Assembly (NCBI GenBank): GCA_965153455.1
Contig: OZ234496.1
Coordinates: 15,430,304-15,494,303 of the forward strand
Reading direction: 5' to 3'
From: Sphagnum compactum
Taxonomy: Eukaryota; Bryophyta; Sphagnopsida; Sphagnales
Length of the DNA stretch: 64,000 bases
Position numbers and translations under genes: made by a program. Under the pieces are notes generated by a model. It was not told where the DNA came from and did not search any database. It saw only the letters and a program-made list of their open reading frames with translations. Below, in pieces: positions 13,160 to 25,149 of the stretch; within the stretch, counting starts at the first letter, position 1; each line of letters begins with the position of its first letter.

Positions 13160-16100
13160 ATGCCATTGGTTCTTTTAGATTGTTTAAATATGTGAAACTA
13201 GTGGAGATGGCAATTGGGGATGGTTCTTTGTAGTGTTGAAAATGAACACACATTTGTTATGATGAACTTCATAAAATTTAAACTCCACAATTGATTGACC
13301 ACAAATTTGGACCTAGTGGTTTGCATGTATGAACAACAATTTTACATGATGCAAACTTTTCTTCTATACGCTACAACTTGTGAAGTTAAGGGGAAAATTT
13401 GGTATGGTAAACAACATTAGTTGGTTAGAGTTTTAAGCAACCAAGTTTTTCATCATCCCAAGTGTTGAAAAAAGTCTTATGTGCTTCATGCATTTACTTT
13501 GAATGGGCATCTACATTAGTTGATTTGTTTTCAACAACTTTGAGAGAGATGAATCGTCCAAATTATTTTTAGAAAAAACAACTTTGGATTCTTTCGTACC
13601 TTGTTTTTTTTGTTGTTGTTAAATGCAAGTTCATAGAGTTGTTTGTGAAATGGGGGTTAATAAGGATGGGGGTTAACAGTTTAACATTTGCAAGTGCATG
13701 AAATTTTGATGGGTTGCAGTCAATTGGGTTTTTTTTTGCATATGTAGGAAGATTCTTATAAGTAGAAACCTTTTGGCATTGGGATGAACTAATAGGCCTA
13801 TGTTGGAGCAAACATATTTGTTTTAAATGTAATGTTGCTTGTTTTATGTAGACCCTCCTTTTATTCGATCCAAAACTAGATTGGGGTTCAACCCCTTGAG
13901 AGGCACATTTGTGAATGAGAGTTGTTCAATCTTGTAATTACATTTTGACATTTAGATTTTGCATGAGTCACAAGTTTTTAGCCCCCTTGTTCATTGCTTT
14001 CTCATAATCCCCACCATAAAATGGGTTTTAATTACAGTCTTTTAGCTTCAATTTGCATTCAAGTTGCAAATAAAAATTATATTGGAGCATCCTTGTTGTC
14101 ATGCAATTCATATTCCTAAAATTACCATGTAACTTCCATGTCATCAAAATTTCATATGCTATAGCTTAATCCTCTAAAATTTAAATTACCACTTGTTTCA
14201 ATGAGCATTGGATGAAGAGTGCCAAAAATTCTTCTTCATCCAACGAATGACCTAGAAAAAACACATTGCAAAGCCCTATTCATCAAAAGTCAAAAGCTTT
14301 CCAATAGTACCAAGAGCTTTGGGGGAGAGGGGAAGATTTCAAGTTTCAACCTGACAAATAAAACAAGGTGTGTTATACACAATGGCCTTATCATTAATTT
14401 AATATCAAAAATTGAAATTGTATGATAAATTGGTCATAACTAGGGGGAAATTTATTTATTATTATTAGTTTAATGTGAATCGTCATGTTGTTGTAAAAGA
14501 AAAATTGTCATGATTATTTTTTCATTTTTTAACATCACATTAGTCATGAGGAACCCAAAAGAGATCTCACATTAAAAAATGACATATTCTAGGAACCTAT
14601 CTAAACATTTAAAAAATTGTTACCAAACCAAAACCAGTAGGGAAATGTTGTAACATGGTTTTCAATTTTTTAAAAAATCAAATGATTGATTTCTCAAAAA
14701 AATTAAATCAAATATTCCCGTTTCATATTGATTTTTCACATTTGCGCAACTTTTCAAACTAAAGAAAAACAATTGTCATGAAATGTGTATTTGAATGTTT
14801 TCAATCACATTGTCACATTTTGAAAGAATTATATGAATTTTTGTGTATGACGGGTGCCATAATCATTTTCGGAGAGAATAGTTTCATATTTAGTTTCGTG
14901 AGTTATGGATTGGTGACAAAGCCACTTGAGGAGGCTTGGTGCACATACAAGGCAAGGGCCAACAAACAAGGTAGCCTACCTTACTTAATAGAGAGATCCC
15001 AAACAAACTTTTGTCAGATACATACCACCAAATACAAAATTTCATGCAAGAATCTTTATTATTGCTTTTCCTACCAAAATGTGGTAATCTTGTTAGTCTG
15101 AAGTTATAGTATGAAGTGGTTGAATAGGTGGTAGTATGAAGTGGTTGGTTGGTTGGGTATACCCATGATTACCCATGGTTGGATAGGTAGTAACCATGGT
15201 TGGTTGGTTGGTTGGTTGGTATTCCCATCTCTTCTTCCTCTGCTTCCTCCATCACACTTGGAGTTGAGCTGGGTTGTATAAGTTCAAGCCGATCGAGTGG
15301 AGATGGATTATTGATGACCCATCCCGTGCACACTCCAGTAGCTCATGTTGAATGAATGAACGAGTCAGATTTTTTAATAGAGTTTTATTTCACAATTTTC
15401 AGAGCTAAGGTGTGGAAGATATTGATTTTTGAGTGGATTTTGTTGCTGGAAAAATTCCCAAAAAAAATTGCAAAAAAAAATTGGGTTTTTGAAAAGTAAA
15501 AAAAAAATCAGTTGATTCCTCAATGGGTTTGTTTCACATTGTTGAATTTTTTTTGAAAATTTTCAATTCTGAAAATGTGAAAAATAAAGAATGTGTTCAC
15601 ACTTTGGGCCAACGGGCACAGGCTATACACGAGTGTTGAATGAATTGAAATCGAGGACTTAAATGGGGAAATAGGTCGTGACTTGTGACCAGTTTTAGCC
15701 CACCGTAAGAATCACATTCCCTTGAATTTTGCATGAAATTTTGAGTGGATGTATGAGAAGAAGATTTAGTCAAATTTTGGTTATAAATGAGATATGGAAA
15801 ATAAATAACTTGAAGCATTCTTCTTTTTTCTTTTTTTTCTTTTGGATTGGCTAACCTATTGGAATTTTATTATACCTTTTCTCAAAATCTGGGAATTAAA
15901 AATCCCAAACCCAAAATGTTTTTTTGGCATTTTATATTAAAAAAAAATTGGCCCCCCACCACCCAAAAAAAAAACACACACACACACACACCGGGGACTA
16001 TACAAGGGAATTAACTATCTATTCCTGTTCTTTGCACTAAGTACCTGTCTTGAGCAAAATCATTACATTTATTATAACCATGAAACCCCAATAGAATCTG

Positions 16101-17740
16101 TTATGGGTGTTTTGGGTATGCATTTAATGTTAATTTTGAAGGTACCAAAGGGCCTTTTAAAACTTTACTTTCTTCCTCCTGATGCCATTCTTAATGTCAT
16201 GTGTTCACACTTGCAAATGCCACATGCACAATTGATTGTCTATCTCCAGTTGCCAATGTGCCATGCTTGTAGACATATTATTACACATATTCGAGTTTAC
16301 ATTAGGTATACTAAAACAAAACATGTGGTCTTGTAAGCACTAAACATGGTGCTACCAAAAAATAAAGGTTTCATACTATTGCTTCAAAAGTTCAAAGAAT
16401 AGCTTGTTTCAATTTCATCACTTAATATCACCAAATTAGAATGAAAAGAAAAAAGAAAAACACTTCCTTTATAATGTCAAAATTGGCTTTTGGATGTTTG
16501 TTGATACAAGAATTATAACAAACCCCTTCCTTTGGTTCATCAATCGAAGCAAAATGAATCAATTTGTGAACACATTTTTAAAGATTAAATTAAACTCAAT
16601 GAAGAATGTTGGAAAATGTCAACCTTTCAAACAATTCTTTTTGAAAATAAAATGATTTTTCATCTTTTTTACAAGAAATTGACATTCCCATTCAATCCTT
16701 TTATTGACACAATGGATTTAAATGGTCCATTGCCGTACCTATAGATTTAGGTACCAACTCTTAGGCCCAAAATTGACTAAAATTATTATGGACCCCACAA
16801 GATTCCATCATTCCCACCCATAGATGTTTTTATCACATGCTTGTGAAGCTTTGATCTAAGATATAAATGAGCTTTGCAATGTGAAAAGAAGGTGTGGAAC
16901 ATTGAAGAAGCTTTGAAGATTTATATGATGCCCATGTTAGATAGTGTTGTGTTCCCATTTTTGAAGGTGGAGTGTGCATTCTTTGAGATATGAGAATGTT
17001 CAAGGAATTTTTTTTTGAAGCAATGGTTTGCGAGGTGAATTGTTTAGTTGTAATGTTGTTGGTCAAGAAAGTATGCTGGAAACTACAATCATTAATTTAG
17101 CTAAAGAGTTCCATTGTTATAAGTTGCTTGTAAAACTTGAATGTTGGTCAAAGGATGACCAACACCAAGAGGAGTTGATCATACAACAAAATCTACAAAC
17201 ATTAACTAAAAAAACTTTCTCAAGGTCCAAAAACCCAAAAGAGTTTTATGGCCATAAGATCTAGGTCGTTGTAACTTTTCTTGTTTTGTTTTGTTGTCAC
17301 ATAGATTGGTTGTTGTGTGGGTTGATCGTATTAATTAGGGAGCGAACAATTTAAACTTTGGTGAACTCAACCAAATATTGCAAGAAAATTGGTGGCCAAA
17401 CCACCCAACAAGATAATTGGAACTAAAAAATAAATAAACAAGAAATGCATGATAGCAACAATGGTAGTGCAAATTTCTCACAACCCCTTCTTCCTACTTA
17501 TTGTTATTGTTTTGTGGCATTTTTAATCTTACAAGAAGCCTCCAATATTCGCAATGGTGGAGAAGTTATTGAATCACCTTTGCCCAAAAAATCTTGCACC
17601 TTCTTCCCACCGATTTCATTCTCAACAAATTCTAAGCATCAGTGATGGTAGAGAGTTCTCGACAACACCTCTACCATTTTTTTTCCAACCAACACCACCC
17701 CCCCAATCATTCATAATAAATTTTTGCCACCATTGTTGAT
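13160..17740. other. intergenic DNA, no gene seen
   Basis: AT-rich, with only short unsupported open frames. Notable low-complexity sites are a GGTT-rich tract at about 15110-15222, an ACAC tract near 15973-15990 and several homopolymers. The left part keeps the T/G-rich plus strand of the neighbouring hAT relic and may hold more decayed transposon. Confidence 0.5.
15110..15222. repeat. GGTT-rich microsatellite region
   Basis: Repeated TAGTATGAAGTGGTTG (twice) followed by GGTTGGTTGG runs, the longest at about 15199-15222. Simple sequence DNA. Confidence 0.8.
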
Positions 17741-17745
17741 CAAGA

Positions 17746-17955
17746 GTTCTTGATGAGACCTTTGTCAATTTGTTTCTTAACCCCTCACTTGAAAATCCCA
17801 TTTGCATCAAGTTCTAGCCATTAGTCTTCCCAAATTTCATTCATAGCAATTTCTTGCCACTAATGTTGCTGAAGAGTTCTTGATGAGACCTTTGTCAATT
17901 TGTTTCCTAACCCCCCCGCCCCCCCACTTGAAAATCCCATTTGCATCAAGTTTTA
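17746..17955. repeat. tandem duplication, period about 131 bp
   Basis: The segment starting TTCTTGATGAGACCTTTG and ending near CCATTTGCATCAAGTT occurs at about 17746-17815 and again at 17876-17951. The second copy carries a C-run insertion. Non-coding. Confidence 0.8.
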
Positions 17956-17959
17956 ACTA

Positions 17960-19820
17960 GTAGTGATGGTATAGAGGTTTACAAGAAACCTTTTCAAAAT
18001 TTTGTCCCATGCCCCTTTCTCCCCAAATCTCATTCTCATCAAAAATTCGGTGAAAGGGGGGCAATGATGGCATGAATCCCAAGCCCTCCTTTCTATTTTC
18101 TTTTTAAAAAATTCATCCTTATAGGAAAGAACACACAAAATGTTCCAACCTATGGTAATGGTGGTGAAGTCATTTTCTTGCATTTACCAATTTTTTTGCC
18201 CCCCACCTCCCTTCCCCCCAAATTCAATTTGAAGTAGGAGTTTAGGGAGAGGGGCAATGGCAATTAGATGCCCCGTCTCCATTTATTTTCCCAAACTCAT
18301 CTTCTACAAATCATGTTTATCAAGGAGGAAAGTGTGGTTATGGTAGTGTAAGTTTCACTCCCCATTCAAACATTTTTTTTTTGAAGGCCAATTTCCTTAA
18401 TTTTACTTTGTTAGTGAAGTAGTTTTCCAATGATGGAGGTGCAACTAAACATCTAGTCATGATACCCAATGTTGTTACACATGTGGTGTTAAAAAACTTT
18501 CTATAGAATGGAAAGTAAAATTATCCTTCTAGTCTTTAGTCCACAAAATGAAGATGTAGGTAATTGATTCATAAACACACTTTGTTACATGATTACCAAG
18601 CTTCTAGTTATCTTGTTTTGCCACAAGGAAGAAGAGGCAATCATGCCTCTAAAACAAGGTTTGAATCTCACAATCTAGTGCCTTTTCCATGTGGAAATTC
18701 TCATATTAACCCTACATGTATTGAAATTTTTCCTCATGTCACGAGGTCATTGTGTTTTTTCTTGTGGGTGCAAATGTGTAGCAAGAGGTGTTTAAGATTT
18801 CACCAAAGATAGATCTCAACAATGTGTTGGCTATTTTGAATGTACTAGTAAACGTACATAGTCGTTTACAAAAACAAATTCCAAAGTTTTTCCAATCACA
18901 AAACAATTCAATAGATAGTCACCGTGATCCAAACTTCAAATGGATGCCTTCTATCTACTTTAGAATTTCTACCATCTCAATGAAGCACGGTATCTTGCTC
19001 AAATCCTCCAAAACCTTGCAAATTTAAAGGCTACCCAAAACCGAAAAGATTGCACTTTCAATAATGAGGGTTTTTCAAATTTTCAACCAAATTTCTATTA
19101 AGAACTAAAAGATTCGACATGAAGTCTTCTATGACTCTAATAAGTTAGATTTTTAAAAAATAATTGATGTTTTACATGACTTTTGAGTGCATTTGTGAGG
19201 AGGGTTGGTCTCACTTTAGGATTGGGACTATTTTGATAAGACATCAATTAAAGGTTAAGACGACATATTAAACTACTCGAAGTAGCCTAAGAAGTGCACC
19301 ACTTTGACGCTGAATATTTAATATATTTTATCGTAAGATTTCAGCATAACCCATTATGAAATGATTAAGGTGTCTTGTTTACTTGTTACATACACCTCAA
19401 TAATTTCTCAAAACTCCTGAATTTTTTTTCTCATAATTATTTTGTGCCAACCTTATTACGCTACTACTAATGTTGATTCGGTTTTTTATTATTTATTTTT
19501 TAAAATTAAAATTAAAATTAAAAATTTTTAAATTTTAATAACCATTAGATAGGTTTTTATCTTTATTTTTTTTAGGGACTACACAATTTATCAATATCAA
19601 AAAGAAATTTGAGTGCCAAGTAGGTTATTTGAAAATTTTGGGCAATAACCGTTGATTATGCATAAGGCTAAGTTGTTACTAACTTGCTAAGACCTGCTGG
19701 TCAGTTATACACCAGTTATAGGGTTTTTTTTAATTATAAAATAATTTAAATAAATTTAAATAAATTTTTAATGTTAATTTTTTGTTAAAAACTTGTATTA
19801 GTATTTAAAGATCGATAACC
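17960..19820. other. intergenic DNA, no gene seen
   Basis: AT-rich DNA with C/T-rich patches and short open frames that match nothing I know. Confidence 0.5.
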
Positions 19821-19829
19821 TACTTGGAT

Positions 19830-20200
19830 GACGATTGGGTCATCCAGGTAGGTTATTAGATTTTGAAAACTCAATACCAAGAGGTTATCAATTGAACTAC
19901 GTATCCACACAAAAAAATCAAGAACCGGTTGGTAAGTTCCTAATAACCAGGATGATAACCGGATTGATGACCCACTCCAAACCCAACAAGTGGTCAAGAG
20001 TGGTTAGTGCTGTATCGATGGATATTAGATTTTCAGAATACAAAATATCAAGAGGCTATCAGTTTAACCACTTATACCCCAAAAAAATAAAAATAAATCA
20101 AAGAACCGGTTGTTGGTAAGTTCCTAATAACCAGGTTGATAACCGGATTGATCACCCGGATCGAAACTCAAGGAGTGGTCAACACCCTGGTTAGTATGGT
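19830..20200. repeat. tandem duplication, unit about 182 bp
   Basis: Two adjacent copies share TTAGATTTT..AATACAA, CAAGAGG(T/C)TATCA, AAGAACCGGTTG, GGTAAGTTCCTAATAACCAG, TTGATAACCGGATTGAT and AGTGGTCAA..GGTTAGT. They lie at about 19850-20008 and 20025-20195. The GC-richer core (AACCGGTT, ACCGGATT) stands out from the AT-rich surroundings. Confidence 0.85.
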
Positions 20201-20246
20201 ATTTTTTATGGATATACTGAATGTTCCATAACGGAACAAATTGAAA

Positions 20247-20248
<2 letters not shown>

Positions 20249-20289
<41 letters not shown>
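20249..20289. repeat. (TA)n microsatellite
   Basis: Uninterrupted TA dinucleotide run of about 40 bp. A second TA run lies at 22743-22764. Confidence 0.95.
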
Positions 20290-20292
<3 letters not shown>

Positions 20293-20916
20293 TATATATA
20301 TAATTTAATAGCCATATAAATATTTGCATATATATAAATGTTTCTTGCCATATGCCAAGCTCCCTCCCTCCCTCCCTAAACAAATCATAAATCTTTTATT
20401 GAAAAAAGAAAAAGAAAAAGATAATTATGTTGTAAATGTGTTCATGGGATTAATCACATATATTTTCAAAGCTCGTTTGCAATTAAGTCCTATAAGAATG
20501 AAAGTCCTCCCAAGGTTATATTACACTAAGACTAATTTTTTTATTTTTTAAAAATTAGGTTTAAACTTGAGACATCAATTATGATTTAACTTTTTAAGGT
20601 TTGCAACCTCAAATTTATAACGCATGCTAACCCTAATAATGTCAAAAATTTGTACATTAATGTAAGAGGGGTTTTTAAAAAAAAAACCCTCTAAATGAAG
20701 GCAAGTTGTAGTGCTTCAACTTTTAAACTAACAATAATAATTGCAAATTGCGTGTTTAATTGGGTAGAAATTTTTATTTTAATAAAGAATAACCCAAATG
20801 AAAATTTTGGGGCTTATGAGATCTTTAGCATTTTTGGATTTTTCAAAAACACATTGTCACCTCCCTACTTTAGGTTTGTCAAAATTGGTCCCACAAATTA
20901 TATGGGACCTAACTTT

Positions 20917-20944
20917 TCTTCTTCTTCTTCTTCTTCTTCTTCTT
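20917..20944. repeat. (TTC)n microsatellite
   Basis: About nine TTC/CTT units in a row. Confidence 0.95.
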
Positions 20945-21268
20945 AAAAACACAACATTTTGAAAGTTAAAAATCTTGTGTTTAACGTGTAGTTCAAAAAT
21001 AATAATAAATGAAAATACAAGGTAAACGAATAGTTTATCATCTATTTGAAAAAAACTTTAAATAAATGTAGATACCCCATTTGAATCCAAATTTGAAATT
21101 TGTTTATTTTATTTGTGAAGAATCTATAAAGACCCCCCCAAATTGGATGACATGAAAAGATTTTTTTAATTTTTTAAAAAAGGAAAAATACCTTACATTG
21201 TATAATACCCTACATTGAAAAATTCATCAAGTATGAAAAAATATGGACAAGGTAAAGGCTAAAGCTTG

Positions 21269-21291
21269 AGGGTTTAGGGTTTAGGGTTTAG
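21269..21291 (+). repeat. interstitial plant telomere-type repeat (TTTAGGG)3
   Basis: GGGTTTAGGG units repeat three times, matching the Arabidopsis-type telomere motif. The run is short and sits in gene-poor DNA, so it may be a telo-box cluster or chance rather than a chromosome end. Confidence 0.75.
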
Positions 21292-21984
21292 GGCCCACAT
21301 GTGCCAAGATCCCATGTTATTAGCTCACAACAAGTGGCTCAATAGTTACCTTCATGACCCCTTGTGAGTATTGAGTGTGTAAGGAAAGCAAATGGACTAC
21401 ATTTATTCTACAACTACTTGCACAAAAAATAAGGTTTATTTGCTTGCAAAAAAAAGGTTTAATTTAAACCACAAAAAACAAGGTTTAATTTAAATAAGAA
21501 AAGCAAGTAAATAAATCTTATTTAAATAAGTGGCACTTTTCAACAAAGAGAAGCAAGTAAATGTTATTAGTTGGGTAAATCTATTTATTTCAATATATTT
21601 ACACGTATATATATAAGAATGAAAATAGATACTTTGGAGTTGAACGATTTTTTTAGTGGTGAATTTTTAATGTTTTGTGAAAATAAAATTAAAAAAAAAA
21701 ACAATATTGTGTTTCAAAAATTACTTGTTTATAGGGGAAAAGGGTAAAAGGGTAAACTGCATGTGATTTTTACACTCAGGAGAGCCCTGGCAGGCGAAAA
21801 CAAACATGTGGCGAAAGCGAGCAACCAATCTTGACCGAAATTCACTACAAAACGTGCAGCAATGTGGAGAGAAATTTGTCGAAAAACGCGCAAGAAATTG
21901 CGACGGGAATCCACCAAAGAAAAGAGAAAGAAATGCGCAACAATTTCAGGACATTATCAGGCGACTTTTTACCGTTTTTCTCGC

Positions 21985-22182
21985 AGTCAATGATCACGAG
22001 CTCCGATCGATTGATCACGAGCAATGGGGGAGCTTCACGAAGTTCTGTGTCAATGATCGCGAGCTCCGATCGATGAATACGAGCAATGGGCGGGGGGGGA
22101 GCTTCACGAAGTTCTGTGTCAATGATCGCGAGCTCCGATCGATGATCACAAGCAATGGGGGGAGCTTCACGAAGTTCGCCGG
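21985..22182. repeat. three-copy tandem repeat, unit about 63-67 bp
   Basis: GTCAATGATC(A/G)CGAGCTCC then GATCGAT..CGAGCAATGGG and AGCTTCACGAAGTTC occurs three times in a row (about 21989, 22051 and 22119). Copies differ by small indels in a G-run. The unit is far more GC-rich than its surroundings. Both strands are open in some frames, but that follows from the repeat. Confidence 0.9.
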
Positions 22183-22224
22183 CCAAAAGCTTGCAAAGTG
22201 GGATCCATTGAGGGCAGCTTTTTG

Positions 22225-22885
22225 TTTTTTGTTTTTTGTTTTTTTGGCTGGCTTCATATAGCCAAAAAAGCTATTAATCAAGTTTTTGGCTTTTTGAAAA
22301 TTTCAATAGCCAGAATCCATCAAAATTTAAGAAAAACATTTCCATATTTCTCTATACATGGTTCAGGTAGCCAAAATATAGAAGGATTTGTGTAAAAATC
22401 CTACTTTCATATTTAGCTTACAGCCAAATTTGGCTAAATCTTCTTGTGGAACATCACCCATTTTGGCTACGTCACAAAATTGACCCCCAAAAATAAAAAA
22501 CACTAATTGTGAGTACTGAAGTATATAGGTTGAGGTACATGGGTACACCACATTTGCAATATATTAATGGCGAGATTCCAAACGAGAGTCACGAGGGGCG
22601 GGGGGGGGGCCATTGATGTCTTATTTGGTCAATTTTGTGATATAGCCAAAATGGTGGTCATCCACAGGGAAGATTTAGCCAAATTTTGGCTAAAAGACTA
22701 AATATATAAACAGTAAAAAAAGATTAAACAACAACGTTCTATTATATATATATATATATATATAGAATTTTTTAATTATTATTTTTTGGCTACCTACTTG
22801 AACCATGTTAGAGAGATTTGGCCATTTTTTTCTTAAATTTTGGTGGGAATACTGAAATATTGAAAAGTCGTCTCAAAAAAACACT
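22225..22885. mobile_element. fold-back (inverted-repeat) element, possibly MITE-like
   Basis: The left arm (about 22230-22490) and right arm (about 22605-22885) are imperfect reverse complements. Shared blocks include GTCAATTTTGTGA, TAGCCAAAATGG, AAGATTTAGCCAAA, TTTTGGCTACCT, GAACCATGT and TTCTTAAATTTTG. The spacer is about 110 bp and there is no coding capacity. A long hairpin with repeated TTTGGCTA motifs suggests a non-autonomous fold-back transposon. No target-site duplication was identified. Confidence 0.65.
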
Positions 22886-23245
22886 AGTTTTTTTCAAAAT
22901 TTTTTTAATTTTAAATTTTATTTCGCTTTTCAGCTATATAGATAATATAGCCTGTGGATGGTTGCCAGTGTAGCCAAAAAAAAAAAAAACCTGATTCCCA
23001 GGATTCGCCAAAAACCGAAACAGTGCACGGCTCCTTCCTTCAAGACCTAATGAGCTTGTAAGCAAGCACCATTTAGTTCGCTAGAGCTCCATTGCAATTC
23101 TCTTGAGAGAATTTGTATAAAACTAATCATCTTCTTCTTCTTCTTCTTCGTCTAAAGAAATTCCTGTTGAAGATCTGTTGAAGATCTTCAACTTGAAGGT
23201 CTGTTGAAGATCTGTATTTATCCTCCAGAAGAGTAACTAACAACC

Positions 23246-23662
23246 ATGACGACGGCTGCCGGGTCGGCCATAGCCATCACTGTAAGGCCGCCACAACAAA
23301 CATCCCTCTTCTTCCACCACTCTCGAAGCTTCCAATTAGCCCCTGCAGCAGCATTCAAGGCACAGCACCATAGCAGCAGCAGCAGCAGTAGTGTAGCGGT
23401 GGTGGTCCGGGAACAGAGCAGTCGCTCATCTTTGCAAGTTCGATCGGGCCGCGTGTACAGTTGCTGCAGCAAAAACTTCCTCTTCTTCCCCAGCCTCCCC
23501 GATGCTTTCAGAGGTGCAACACGACAACGTCTGAGGGCAGCAGCAAGACCTAATTCAGAAGCAATCAGGGCAGTCGGAGATTCTTCAGGTCTCTCATCAT
23601 CTCACATTATTGGCCTGATCGTCGTCGTCGTCGTCCTCCTCCTCCTAGTCAACAAAATGTGA
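23246..23662 (+). CDS. hypothetical protein, plastid-targeting-like N-terminus and C-terminal membrane anchor
   Basis: A single open frame of 138 residues starts at the ATG within AACCATGACG. The first ~75 residues are rich in S, A, R, H and V and poor in acidic residues, as in a chloroplast transit peptide, with an S-run at about residues 43-49. The last ~18 residues are a continuous hydrophobic segment (IIGLIVVVVVLLLLVNKM) that would make a tail anchor. It ends about 290 bp before the next gene's start on the same strand, so it has its own short space. I recognise no family. It could also be an upstream frame of a longer transcript. A pure artefact is less likely because local composition is gene-like, but the poly-V/L end partly reflects GTC/CTC simple repeats. 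Confidence 0.5.
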   Translation: MTTAAGSAIAITVRPPQQTSLFFHHSRSFQLAPAAAFKAQHHSSSSSSSVAVVVREQSSRSSLQVRSGRVYSCCSKNFLFFPSLPDAFRGATRQRLRAAARPNSEAIRAVGDSSGLSSSHIIGLIVVVVVLLLLVNKM

Positions 23663-23955
23663 TTGGTTGCGTGTTTGTTTGGCTTTTAGCGGAAACTCCG
23701 CGTGTGTCGTTTAGTCGCAAGAAGACGACGAAGAAGAAGGGGGGGCAAAAAAAAAGTCAACACGACTTCTATAGTTGAGGTTTCCGTCTCTCACGCGCTT
23801 CTGCAGGGGAAGATGTGATCGAGGCATCGTTCAAAGATTTATAGCCCGCTTGTGTGAAATCTTGTGATCATCTTCGAGTTTTGTTTTGTTTTGGGTTTGC
23901 GCTCGTTCGTAATTTGCTTCAGCGAGTCCTCACTTTGTTGGTTTCGAGTTCAGGG

Positions 23956-25145
23956 ATGGAGGCCCAGCAGCAGCAGCAGGAGAAATGGACTGGCGGAGTA
24001 GAATTAACACTATCATGTCCAGTGGAGAGTGCGTGGGCAGTGCAATCAGATTTCTTGGGTCTACACAAGTGGGCACCCAACATCCTCGTATGTGAGCTTG
24101 TGGAAGGGGAAAACAAGAAGGTCGGATGCTTGAGGCACTGCGTCGGCACAGGAACAACATGGGTGCACGAGAGGTTGCTGCAATTCGACGATGACAACAT
24201 GTACATGTCTTATAGGATGGAGCAAAACCACTTCATCTTTCCAAAGGGCTTCCAGGGCTACCATTCCACAGTCCAGGTACACAACAGCTGCTCTCCGCAT
24301 CCTCCTCCTCCTCCTTTCTTCATCTTAGATCTCCAATTTCTAAGGTTCTTCAGCTTTCTTCCGACTTCCAAGTCTCTTCAGCTTTTTCCCAACTTCCAAG
24401 TCTCTTCAGCTTTCTCCAACTTCCCAATTTTCTTCAGCTTTCTCAACTTCCAAGTTTCTTCAGCTTTCTCCAACTTCCAAGTTTCTTCAGCTTTCTCAAG
24501 ATTCTGTCTTCATCTTTCTCCTCCAATTTCTTTTCTTCAAGCTCTTCGTTTTCATTTGTACTTCTTCCGATTTCCAGAGGTTTAAGGACCAAATTGCATT
24601 CAGGAAGCAGAAATGAAGACTTCACGTTTCTAGAAGTATAATCCACAAGTGGATTGGCACACACGAAGGCTCCATTTTGAAGCACTGGAGTGCAATACAC
24701 TGGAATGTGAAGCTTCCCCCACAAGCATGTTTGGTTAATCCATGAGCATAGTAGCGCCTAGTGGCATCAGAACACACAAATCATTTGCAAGGGGGGTTCC
24801 AGATGTGACTGCACAGTGCTGGTAAATTACATGTGGCTGATGATACTGTGTACCTACAATAATGTGTTGGGAATTTCGTTACATATGTTTTTGCAGCTGC
24901 AAGATGGTGGTGAAGGCAAGACTAAGATATCTTGGACATACAGTGTTGATCCTGTTTTCAGCCAGACTGAAGAAGAGCTCACCAAATTCATGACTGGTTT
25001 CTATACCTCATATCTCAAGTCCCTTGAAATTGCAGCTAATTCCAACCTCATCACTAGTAGCAACACAACGCCAACACAGGATAATGCTGCAATTGGAGCT
25101 TCAAATTCTGTACCAGAGAATGCTACAACTGCACAAGCTAATTAG
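23956..25145 (+). CDS. START/Bet v 1-like (polyketide cyclase/dehydrase, lachrymatory-factor-synthase-like) protein
   Basis: Two exons: 23956-24276 (ATG at 23956, donor CAG|GTACAC) and 24897-25145 (acceptor TTTTTGCAG, stop TAG), joined in phase 0 to give about 189 residues. Residues 8-50 (KWTGGVELTLSCPVESAWAV, then FLGLHKWAPN) match the opening beta strand and first helices of the plant polyketide cyclase/START-like superfamily. GCLRHCV, WVHERLLQFDD and, in exon 2, KISWTYSVDPVF continue the fold. A final helix (EEELTKFMTGFYTSYLKSLE) is followed by a polar tail rich in N, T and A. Members bind small hydrophobic ligands in the cytosol; lachrymatory factor synthase itself is one case, but most plant members have no known substrate, so no reaction should be inferred. 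An in-frame stretch upstream of this ATG is probably 5' UTR. Confidence 0.85.
24340..24510. repeat. C/T-rich minisatellite in the intron of the START-like gene
   Basis: The motif AACTTCCAAGT(T/C)TCTTCAG followed by CTTTCTCC recurs about five times in imperfect copies. It keeps an open frame that runs on from exon 1, but the good donor at 24276 and the repeat nature argue that it is intronic. Confidence 0.8.
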
Positions 25146-25149
25146 TTGC

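Larger units (their letters stand above)
20290..21980. other. intergenic DNA with simple repeats, no gene seen
   Basis: AT-rich DNA containing a TTC run (20917-20944), a telomere-type motif (21269-21291), duplicated AAGGTTTA(A)TTTAAA segments near 21430-21510 and a less AT-rich stretch beginning near 21780. No supported coding sequence. Confidence 0.5.

Noticed and set aside
21269-21291. Chromosome end or telomere
   Set aside because: Only three TTTAGGG units within long flanking unique DNA; an interstitial motif is a simpler reading.
21806-22261. 151-residue open frame and its minus-strand mirror
   Set aside because: Both are driven by the three-copy 63-67 bp repeat; the protein is only repeated units with no known motif.
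24277-24585. Extension of the START-like reading frame past the exon 1 donor
   Set aside because: It translates a C/T minisatellite, and skipping it with the GT-AG intron restores the conserved domain in phase.
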